Positions 50,149 to 59,291 of a stretch of DNA of 64,000 bases are shown here, one piece after another. The translations under genes were made by a program, and so were the position numbers. The stretch's first letter is position 1. Every line of letters begins with the position of its first letter. Origin of the DNA: Pseudomicrostroma phylloplanum (Eukaryota > Basidiomycota > Exobasidiomycetes > Microstromatales); contig BCHS01000002.1 in the NCBI GenBank assembly GCA_039545275.1, forward strand, positions 1,612,001 through 1,676,000. The letters run 5' to 3'. Below the pieces are notes generated by a model. That model was given only the letters and a program-made list of their open reading frames with translations, was not told the origin of the DNA and ran no database searches.

Positions 50149-51662
50149 CTATGGATTGCGCACTTCAGTGCCTCGCACATCTGGTAGCTGTGCAGCTCTC
50201 CCAGCGCTAATTCGCCGCTGAAGGTCTGGATCGTACTACATAGCGCGTGAAAGTTGGCCGTGTGGGACAGCATGATGAGCATGATGATCCGGATGGCTGT
50301 CTCAGCCCACATCGACTCACAATTTGGTCACTTTTGAGCTGGTTGCCGACGGTGAGCCAACCACTCCTAGCATTGTGCTTTCTCCCAAACAGCTCCAGCT
50401 TTCTACCCCCTGGGGCGAGTCTCTCGATCATCGCATAAAGCTCATCGGGCTTGCGACTTGTGTCCCTGACCTCGGACACTAGAATGTCGCTATCCAGGCC
50501 TCTATGAGCCCACTCAGGAATCGGACCTCCTACTCCCGAGGCGTTCTTGGCCCCAACCAGGCAGTGCTCTTTGGTGTGATTCATCCAGTGTCCAGTCCTG
50601 CCCGTCCTGATCAGCCTTTGGGTCTGCCCCACCTTCACCCATACGAGCTCATCCACCCTCGTATAGCCCCAATGCGACAACAGCTCCCTACCGAGCTCCA
50701 TTGCCCTGCCGGTGACCCAAAAGAAGATCAGTCCGGTATCTTGAAGATGCTGCAGCGGCATCGATCTGATAGCCGAGTCTGACATTGTACCATATGGCAA
50801 AGACATGTGAATGTCAAAGGCCGAGTCCTGGACGATGACGTCGAACTTGCCAAGGACGGTTAGGTCGAAGGTGGAGAGGTCTGCATTGATCCACTGAGGA
50901 GGGAACGTCGAGCCTCCTTCTGTACTGGGACGAGCTTTGCTTCCACCGATCACCCACGACGAGAGGTCACGCGAGAGCAGAGCTCGAGGAGGATGCTTCA
51001 CCGCCATTTCTGAGATGGCAAGATCATCTCCCTGAGCCGGAGGAGGCCAGTCTGGCCAGGAGCACTTCCACTGATATGCCGGAGCTGCGACAGGTGCCAC
51101 AGGTCGGAAGTGTAGATACTGTTGGTTCAGAAGGGCGATGCATGAGTCGACGGCACAGCGGGAATTGATGCATATATGCATATATGCGCGATATTCCTTA
51201 CCTTGCACGTCGCTGTCCGGTGGCACGTCGACAAGTAGCTGTGTAAGAAGGGAAGCACGCTCGAATGAGCGTCAGTGTTCAGCTCCAGGTAAGGAGATGG
51301 TATGAATGCTCACCTGCAATGGCCAAACGCATCCTCCGTCTGAGAATATCTGACCACTTCGAAATGAATCCTCGTACAGCACTTCACTGGTGAAGCTGTA
51401 TCGCTTGGCCCTGACTCCGCTGAACGAGCTCTAGCACAGTCATCCTCTGTCAGATGTGTACAGAACTCTTGGTAGACATTATGAGGTGGACGATACTGCA
51501 ATGCAAATGTGCTTGCGGGTGAGCAAGCATAGTCACACAGCGAAGTAGAGCAGCACCTCTACTTACAGCTTTTGCGAGCAGCCTGCGCTTGGCAGTCGGA
51601 CGGGTGAGAAACTGCGCATAGATTGCTTCTGTAGCCTGGTTTGCCTGATCGTGTGTTACCAT
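50149..51662 (-). CDS. IME4: IME4/METTL3-type m6A methyltransferase homologue with degenerate catalytic motif
   Basis: Five exons: 51662-51567, 51495-51314, 51238-51202, 51118-50321, 50235-50149. Introns of 71, 75, 83 and 85 nt all keep phase; 399 residues. Residues 40-110 form the METTL3-like Cys/His zinc-finger region, rebuilt by splicing: EFCTHLTEDDC, CCTRIHFE, GHCSYLSTCHRTATCKYLHF. The MT-A70 domain follows: FPPQWINADL, then KFDVIVQDSAFDIHMSLPYG, FFWVTGRAMELGRELL, VDELVWVKVGQTQRLIRTGR, TGHWMNHTKEHCLVGAK and RKPDELYAMIERLAPGGRKLELFGR. Where METTL3/Ime4 have the catalytic DPPW, this protein has DSAF (203-206); the surrounding substrate and cofactor loops are intact. It also lacks the long N-terminus of METTL3 (about 580 residues). 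It is probably inactive or altered, perhaps acting as a scaffold. It is divergent from CCR4. Confidence 0.88.
51170..51187. repeat. 18-bp perfect palindrome GCATATATGCATATATGC in an IME4 intron
   Basis: The sequence equals its own reverse complement over 18 bp and lies inside the 83-nt intron between exons 3 and 4 of the IME4 homologue (51119-51201). Confidence 0.8.
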
Positions 51663-52599
51663 GACCGGCCGAGCAAACAGCGTCTAGGCGGCGATGCTCA
51701 TCTTGCACGGCGAAGGTGGTCTAGAGAGAGAGACAGAGCAAGGTGGTGTCTGATTGCACCAGGGCCTTGGCTGCATTGAGGGTGGCTTGAGTGGTGGAGC
51801 GGGAGCGGAACCTGGAGCGCGCGATCCTCCCGTCATCGCTACTCTTCCTGGTCTCTCACGCCCGGCAGCCAGCTCCTCCGCTTGCATGGTCTACCGCTGA
51901 CCCAACTTCTGACCTCGGACAAAGCCCTTTGATCTCTCTTGCTGTCGAGCAAGCCCCACACGAGTCATCTGTCAGTACCCACCGTCCCCACTCCAACCTC
52001 ACACGAGGACGTCAATACGCGCCTGCGCAAACGGAACAGCTGGCACGTCGCCCCACCCACCTCTCACCCCCGCGCCAACCTGTCCTCAGCTTCAAAGCGT
52101 CTCCTCCTTACCACCCTCGCCTGGGACAATCGCTTAGCAGGTCTTCAACGAACACGCGACCTTCACCACAGAATTCACGCGTTCTCAAACCCTGCCAGAT
52201 CCTCAGCCGAGAACCGAGCACTTGGTCAGCCGCATCGATCCTGATATACCATCAGTGTCAAGTCTCATCCACCACTTCCGTGTAGTTGCGATACGACTCG
52301 ACCGTCATAGCTCAAGACCGGCGACACTTCACCGGTCTCTAGCGTCAGATCGCTTCTGCTCTTCTCCCTCCGAACATGCTGGCTGTTGCTACATCTCCCG
52401 AACCGTTGTTGCCATCATCATCATCTTCTCTTCTACTTGCGTCATTCTTGGAAACACGCTTCTTGGATTCGGATAGACCAGCCAGTGCCAGTACAAGAAT
52501 CATACAGACCTACCGCGCTCACAAGCAGCAAGCTTCAGCAGACGGATCTCGCTCGTTGCGTACATACAGGCCTTCCCCGGCGCCGCTACTAGCCAACGC
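51663..52599. promoter_or_regulatory. 937-bp divergent promoter and leader region (IME4 homologue and CCR4)
   Basis: It carries overlapping low-complexity ORFs on the CCR4 strand, including one from ATG 52376 that overlaps the CCR4 start in another frame. These look like upstream ORFs in a long pyrimidine-rich leader. I see no TATA box. Confidence 0.4.
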
Positions 52600-55069
52600 A
52601 TGTTCCCCTCACCTTCGCCTTCCCCCTCTCCCTCGCCAGGCCCTGGCTTCCTCTATCTGAACTCTCATGGTCATCATCAACAAGGAGGCCATGGCGGGGG
52701 CGGAGCTGGGGGAGCAGGAGGTGGTGCGGGAGGTAGCGGTCTGATGGGATCTGGCTCAGCAGGCAATGGTGCCTCCCCATTCGGGCCACCCAATGGCGCA
52801 GGAGGTGGATTCCCTCAACTCGGACGTTTCCCTCAGCAAGCGGTAGGATGGGGTGGTCCACGGTCGCATCAACATCCTGTGGCCGCGCACCATCAGCAAA
52901 ACTCCTCCCTATCATCCTTGCCCAACTCTCTGGTCCATTCTTCTGCAGCTTCCTCGATGAATGCCAATGGGGGCCCGCCGTCTCCAGCTTACGGATCCCT
53001 AGGTGGCCATCATCATCATCATCCACACCATCACGTACAGGCGTCGAGCAATCTCTCGCACATGTCCTCTCCCAGTACATTGCATGCAAGCGCAAGCCAT
53101 GTTCCGACATCCACATCCTCCGCGTCTATTGCTGCTGCAAATGCATCGCCGCATTGGCAACAGCAGCTGATCAAGGCAGAGGTGAGATAGAGCATGCCTC
53201 TGCTCGAAATAATGCTGTCGATACTGAACCTAGACTCGGTCTCCCGTTGCTTTACAGATCTCGCGTCAGTCTTCTTCCCCTCACCACCATGCTCGTGCTG
53301 CAGCGCTAGCCGCCCGGAGTGCTACTAGTGCTGCTGTAGCAATACAAGATCCCTCCAAGGGCACGATGCACCTTCCGCAGACGGCAGCCAACGGCCTACA
53401 CTTGAGCAGTAAGAAGGAGGCGCAGTCGGAAGAGACTAGTGGTGTCAATGGCGAGCTGGGCTCTAGCGGTAAGAATGGAAAGGGAGAGGACGATAAGCAG
53501 TCCTGGACCACAATCGACATGGGCGGACTAGGACTACGCAATCTCGCACGGGAAGTCTATCGCTATGACTTCTTGACCTCCCTCTTCATCAACCATAACG
53601 GCTTGACCAGCCTGAGTCCTGACATTGTCCAACTGAAGAAGCTCTCGATTCTAGATGCAAGCGGAAACAAGCTCATCAACCTACCAGCAGAGTTGGGGAT
53701 GCTTGTGGGTCTCAAGGAGCTCTTCCTGTTCGACAACCAGCTGGTCACCCTGCCGCCTGAGCTCGGGACTCTGCACAATCTTGAGCTGCTCGGCATTGAG
53801 GGCAACCCGATGGCTGAGAACATTAGGGCTTTAGCGCAACGTGAAGGCACACAAGCCGTCATCGCCTACCTCAGAGATTCATGCCCAGTGCCTTTGCCGC
53901 CTCCGGAGCGCGAGTGGATCAGCATCGAGCCGGACTTGGGTCCACCGCGGCATGACTCCGAGGGCCCCGAAGCTCCTGCTGAGTCCTTCAATGTGCTTTG
54001 CTACAACATCCTCTGCGAGAAATACGCTACTCAGCAGCTCTATGGCTACACGCCCAGTTGGGCGCTTGCGTGGGATTATCGCAAGGAATTCATTCTGCAA
54101 GAGGTGATGAGCTACGGCGCAGACATCTGCTGTTTGCAAGAGGTGGACGCTGAGCAGTACGAAGACTACTTTCTGCACCATCTCGCTCAGCAAGACTACG
54201 AAGGAGTCTTTTGGCAGAAGTCTCGAGTGAGGACGATGCGAGACGAAGAGAAGCGCAAGGTCGATGGTTGTGCTATCTTCTACAAGAGTAACAAGTTCGC
54301 TCTGATCGAGAAGCAGCTCATCGAGTTCAACCAGATTGCCCTCCAGCGTCCAGACTTCAAGAAGACGGAGGACATGTTCAATCGAGTCATGACAAAAGAC
54401 AACATCGCCGTCATTGCCCTCTTGGAGAACAAGGATTCTGGAAGTCGGCTGATCGTCGGCAATGTGCACACGACGTGGGACCATGAGTTCAGAGATGTGA
54501 AGCTTGTACAAGTTGCAATGCTGATGGACGAGGTGGGGCGGATCGCAGAGAGGTTCACCAAGTTCCCGGCCAAGCTCAACGTAGCTGAGGGCTACCCTGC
54601 TGCCCCCAAGTATGCGAATGGCACGCAGATCCCTACCATTGTTTGCGGAGACTTCAACTCCGTCCCGGACAGTGGAGTGTACGACTACCTGAGCTCGGGC
54701 TCTATAGCCGGCAACCACGATGACTTCCAAGACAAGGTCTACGGTAGATACACGGCCGAAGGTATGGATCATCCTCTCTCCCTCAAGTCTGCCTACGCGA
54801 GCATTGGCGAGCTTCCCTTTACCAACCACACCCCTACGTTTGAGGGCGTCATCGACTATGTGTGGTACAACCAGAATGCCCTCGCCGTCACTGGTCTGCT
54901 TGGCGAAGTGGACAAAGGCTACGTGAGCAAAGTGGTCGGGTTCCCCAATGCCCACTTCCCCTCGGATCACATCTGTATCCTCTCCGAGTTCCGTGTCAAG
55001 CACCCACGGGAAGCTCCTGTGAGAAAGGCGGTGGACTTTGGGCCTCAGTCAAGGAACAATCGGCGTTAG
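52600..55069 (+). CDS. CCR4: CCR4 poly(A)-specific deadenylase
   Basis: Exons 52600-53181 and 53258-55069; the 76-nt intron (GTGAGA...TTACAG) is in phase 0; 797 residues. The N-terminal 200 residues are Gly/His/Ser/Pro-rich. A conserved ISRQSSSPHHHARAAALAAR stretch opens exon 2. Leucine-rich repeats follow at about 280-370 (LTSLSPDIVQLKKLSILDAS; LPAELGMLVGLKELFLFDNQ), the part that binds the NOT/CAF1 scaffold. The endonuclease/exonuclease/phosphatase domain starts near 420 (FNVLCYNILCEKYAT) and shows CCLQEVD, VGNVHTTWD, CGDFNSVPDSGVYDYL and FPSDHICI, so the metal-binding Glu, Asp, Asn and the final His are all present. CCR4 shortens mRNA poly(A) tails in the cytoplasmic CCR4-NOT complex. Upstream ORFs suggest possible translational control. 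Confidence 0.93.
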
Positions 55070-56235
55070 TCTAAGTAGGCAGGCAGTCAGTAGTCTTCGG
55101 AAATTTTGGATAGATAGGAGGAGTGAGGTGGGTAAGGGCGGCGCGGTGCCCGGTATAGTTGGCAGATTGCCTTTCCTTGTTTCGTCTGCCCAGTGGTTCC
55201 GGAGATGTGGCTATCCACTATCCTGTTTCGTCAGGATTCCCTCTTTTCCTTCCCATCACATTCTCTTATCCAGTGATTGCACGTCAGAACGAAATATGCC
55301 TCTTCTACCTGCCCTTGTCAGCAATGTTTTCTCGTTTTCCTCCTATAGCTCTGTAGAGTATGCCATCAACTGCGGTATGGTCCCCTATTGAATACTGTCC
55401 GATCTGTGTGCCTGTCCTTCGCAAGTGTCTGAGAGTCTCGACAAGTGCACTACTCTGCAGCCGGCGGTCCGACCGAGAGCCTGTCAATGCGTTGCATTCG
55501 TCGAACCGCTACTATTACTTCCCGCTGCTCATTTTCCCTGCGAGACGTCTGCGCGTCTTCATTTCGCTCCTTTGCTGTCATGCTTGAGCTTTCCTGCACT
55601 CTCCATCGCCTGGTCAACCATATCGCACCTAATGTGTACCCTCTTTCAGCTGTGCCAAATATACCACTCCTTGTGCCCTCACTACTCCGATCAGTGCACG
55701 TTTGGGCGAGGCAGGATGCCTTTGCTTGCTACCCTTAGCTCGTCATCGTTGCGCGCGGTCCGGGCAGGGCAGGAGCACGGCGAGGGGAGGCGATGCTGGG
55801 CCGGCTCCGCTCGGCTGCGCTGCCGAGGCCGAGTCGGCAGGGTTTTTTGACGTGCAATTGCATCCCCCATGCGCCCAAGCCCACATAGGCCGCACACACA
55901 CACGCCGCCCCAAGGCCCGCACCGCACGAACACACACGCAGGCACGCACCCAAGCACACACACACACACGCAGACCCTCGTCGCAGCCGGCAGTGCTGCA
56001 TCTTATTCATCTCTTACACTCTTTCCTCGCCCATCAACCATCGTCTTCCTCCAAAGCCACTTCCGATTTCGCATCGCAAACAGCAATCGTCTTCCGTTTC
56101 TTCCTGCAACCTCTCCAAATCAATCCTCGTCTCTGTTCCTGATCCTCCTTCCGCACCGTTACCCAAGTCAGCGAGCTAGCCAGCCAGCCAGCCAGCCAGC
56201 CACACGCTCCATCCACCTCTATAGCATCAACAACC
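55070..56235. other. 1.2-kb intergenic and leader region with CA-rich and AGCC repeats
   Basis: The first 660 bp contain only short ORFs with no recognisable content. From about 55890 to 55980 the plus strand is CA-rich (several ACACAC runs). An (AGCC)6 tract lies at 56178-56201 just before the transporter ATG. I take 55850-56235 as the transporter's leader and core promoter. Confidence 0.5.
56178..56201. repeat. (AGCC)6 tetranucleotide repeat in the transporter leader
   Basis: Six perfect AGCC units 35 nt upstream of ATG 56236. Confidence 0.85.
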
Positions 56236-57567
56236 ATGGCCCAACACACATCTCTACCCATGCAATCCCTCTCAGTCGATGGCAAGAACGGACTGGGCGG
56301 TGACGAAAAGTACCAACACGACCCCATCAACGGACATGCCCGTCCTTCCGTTGGAACCCCCGGTCTCAGCGGAATGGGACAGTCCACCTCGGGTCCTTCG
56401 GCTCACTCTGCGGGCATCCTGCCTGGAGGAGGAGGCAAGGGAGAGAAGAAGAAGGTGCATCCCGCCGTCATCATCGCCCTCTGGATTGCATTGAGCTCGA
56501 GTGTGATTGTGTACAACAAGTGAGTAGAAAAGCGGAAGGAGGATCGGGAGGGTTGGCAGCTCGCAGATACGAAGGAAGGAGACGCGTCTGCGGAATAGCG
56601 GGAGGCGGAAGATTCGAGGGGTAGCTCGATGCTGTTCAGGACAATCTTGATCTACCTAGGGGCGCGTCCGCTGCTGTCCGCAGACTCATAGCCGATAGGA
56701 TTGTTTATACTCACCCTGTTCTATCCTCCTGCGACTATCAGGTATGTCCTGGACACCAAGACCGGCCTGGGCTTCCCCTACCCAGTCTTCCTCACCACAT
56801 TCCACATGGCTCTGAACACCGTTGGAACCCGCCTGCTAGCTAGGTACACTCACCTCATGGACGGCCTGCGCGACGTAGAAATGACCTCGGAGAGGTGGTA
56901 CAAGAACATCCTGCCCATCGGTGCCCTCTTCAGTGGAAGTCTAGTCATGAGCAACATGGCCTACCTGACATTGAGCGTGTCGTTCATCCAGATGCTCAAG
57001 GCCTTCATGCCCGTGGCAGTCCTCATCATCTCCTTTGCCTTTGGCCTGAAGCAGGTCAGCGCACCTCTCTTCGGTATCGTTGGAGCCATCTCCTTCGGTG
57101 TGGCTCTGGCTGCCTACGGAGAAATCGAGTTTGCCATGCAGGGTTTCATCTGCCAGGTCCTCGCCATTGGTTTCGAGTCTTCCCGTCTGGTCATGGTGCA
57201 AGTTCTGCTACAAGGACTGAAGATGGACCCTCTGGTCTCCCTCTACTACTTTGCGCCCGTCTGCGCAGCCATCAACGCCTGCTTGATCCCCTTCTCCGAG
57301 GGCTTCGCACCCTTCTTCGACCTGGGCAAGCTCGGACCATTCGTCCTGCTGACCAACGGAGGTGTAGCCTTTGCGCTCAACATCGCTGCCGTCTTCCTGA
57401 TCGGAGCTGCCAGCAGTCTGACATTGACCTTGGCCGGTGTGCTCAAGGACATTCTGCTCATCCTCGGAAGCATGTTCCTCCTCGGCTCCACGGTCACTGG
57501 GCTTCAATACTTTGGTTACGCCATCGCCCTGGCTGGTCTCGTCGCCTTCAAGACCTACAAGGGATAA
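56236..57567 (+). CDS. TPT/SLC35-family nucleotide-sugar or triose-phosphate type transporter
   Basis: Exons 56236-56519 and 56742-57567; the 222-nt intron (GTGAGT...TATCAG) is in phase 2 and rebuilds NK|YVLDTKTGLGFPYPV; 369 residues. The N-terminal 75 residues are hydrophilic and cytosolic-looking. About ten membrane segments follow, starting at VIIALWIALSSSVIVYNK. Family features include the NKYVL start of the TPT domain, the SFIQMLKAFMPVAVLIISF helix with its conserved Lys, and SLTLTLAGVLKDILLILGS near the end. Relatives are Golgi or ER antiporters of sugar nucleotides or phosphorylated sugars; the substrate cannot be told. The second exon uses almost only C- or G-ending codons, a sign of high expression. 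Confidence 0.85.
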
Positions 57568-57986
57568 GCGCGAGTGTGTCCTGTGGTTGATTGTGGAAAA
57601 GCATATGAACGCTTCGAATCGGCCAGCGGTACAGATGGAACTCATATAGACATGTGCAGAGACAGCGAATCTTGCTGAGGGGATCCGCATCGCTGCAGTG
57701 GTGAATCTCCTTGCGCAGCAGAGGAGCAAGGAATGAATGGCGGAAACCAGTCGGCCTCTACAGTGCGTCAGAGGAGCAGACGGGCGACTTCGCACCAATT
57801 CGAGAATGTAGAAATATTGAAATTCCCTCCGGCCTTCAATGCCTTTGTTTACGTTGCTTGTACATGCTGGTCTCGTGATACCGTAGCTTTGTCTTTCTTC
57901 CCAAGTCCTCTCCTATATTCCTTCCTTCAGATACAGTGCTCCAACAATTTCGTCACTTCCTGCACGCCGTCCAGACCGTGCTACTT
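57568..57986. other. Convergent intergenic region
   Basis: 419 bp between the transporter stop and the 3' end of the next gene on the other strand. I see nothing in it beyond short chance ORFs. Confidence 0.45.
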
Positions 57987-58804
57987 TTACAGCTCACTCC
58001 TTCCCTTGGGTCCCTGGCCCTCTGCCATGTCAGGGTGCACCTTGCTGGGCACACTCATAAACAGCGGCAGCGTCAGAGCATTCAATCTCCTGAATCCCCA
58101 GGCCCACCAGCCAGGCATGTCCTTTCCATCCCACCTATCTTGGAAATGAGCAACACGTCCCGTGTCGTCCAGCTTCATCCAGACGGTCGAATGCATGATC
58201 TTCTCCATGCCGAACTTCGCATAGACGTGCTTCTGCGCGTAGAGGATCTCGGTGGGAGAAGAGGAGACGAGACGCCAGGCGAGCGTCTCAGACTTTGTGA
58301 AGACCTTCATGCCCCACCATTGGGCGGCGTACTGACGGAAGCCCTTTGTGTAGGCGATAGGGTCCTGCGGAGTATGTGGAGGGCAATGAAGGTTTGTGAG
58401 TACTAGCAGTGGAGATTTGCGGTCGCGTTCAAGCTACGCAGATTCGGCTCTACGCTGTCATCTATGCTCACCTCGAATACACCACTGGGAGACCAACTCC
58501 TCTTGATGATGTCCAAATTGACCTTTCGCTGGAAGAGCGCCTGAGCATCGGCGATCCTCTGCTCCGTCTGTGGCGTCATCTCAGGCTGCGTCTGCTCATT
58601 GAGGTTGAAGCCCTGCTTTCCCAGCTGCTCCTGGAGCGTCTTTGAGAAAGCCGAGAAGGGCGACTGCTCAGGCAGGGTAGAAGGTGGAGAAGTCATGTGG
58701 GATAGTGCAGAGGCGGAAGCTGCGAAGGGTCGTGTAAGTAAGAGTGTGGATGAGAGGAGAAGAAGCGATGATCGTTTGGTCGAAGAAGAGGATAGGAGGC
58801 GCAT
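57987..58804 (-). CDS. Unknown protein, probably mitochondrial, with NTF2/Tim44-like C-terminal half
   Basis: Exons 58804-58472 and 58364-57987; the 107-nt intron (GTGAGC...TCCGCAG) is in phase 0; 236 residues. The N-terminus (MRLLSSSSTKRSSLLLLSST) is basic, Ser/Leu-rich and free of acidic residues, like a mitochondrial presequence. Residues 45-110 are polar and helical. The C-terminal half (DPIAYTKGFRQYAAQWWGMK; STVWMKLDDTGRVAHFQDRW; MPGWWAWGFRRLNALTLPLF) resembles an NTF2-like fold, with a hydrophobic end that may touch a membrane. I could not name a family. An upstream in-frame ATG at 58861 is possible but would bury the presequence. It is divergent from the acyltransferase gene over 487 bp. 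Confidence 0.65.
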
Positions 58805-59291
58805 TAAGATGGAGCCGTGAGTATTACACAAGTGTAGATGAGATTCGAAGAGAAGAGTCAAAGGAGATTAGGATCTGTAGGCCTCGTCTTTGAAGCTCGC
58901 ACAGAGGAAGCTTCGTCTTTCTGACCTCATCAACCATGACGTATCGGCCCAGCCAATCTCAATGGACCCTGGGAAGGCGAGCATGCAGGGTGCCTTCCGT
59001 CCCGTCTGCGCGCGGGCCAGGTGGATCTCTCCACGTGGCCCTTCCCCAGGTGTTGGGAAGCGGGGGCGTTCGCAACGGAGCGGAGCAGTGCCGATTGACG
59101 CCAATCGAAGCCAGAACAAGACTTAACCATCAATCCAGGCCTTCCCTTCCTCACATCTGGAACCGACCCTTTTCACGCTCCTTGTACCATTAACATCTTC
59201 CCATCATCCGCTCACGTATCCAGGTAGGCTCAGCAGGTGACCGGGAACTACGTTTCACGGCCTTCGTACCGCGGTCCAAGTACAACAGACC
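58805..59291. promoter_or_regulatory. Divergent promoter region (mitochondrial-like protein and acyltransferase)
   Basis: 487 bp with short overlapping ORFs on both strands only. No TATA box or clear repeat was seen. Confidence 0.35.

Noticed and set aside
50321..51118. METTL14 or METTL4 assignment for the MT-A70 protein
   Set aside because: The preceding Cys/His region and the LPYGTMSD, RTGRTGHW and NHTKEHCLVG blocks are those of METTL3/Ime4.
53879..55003. 374-codon ORF on the minus strand
   Set aside because: Antisense to the CCR4 nuclease domain, which has conserved catalytic motifs; long antisense frames are expected with GC-biased third positions.
56895..57590. 231-codon ORF on the plus strand
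   Set aside because: Alternative frame of the highly codon-biased transporter exon; no family features.
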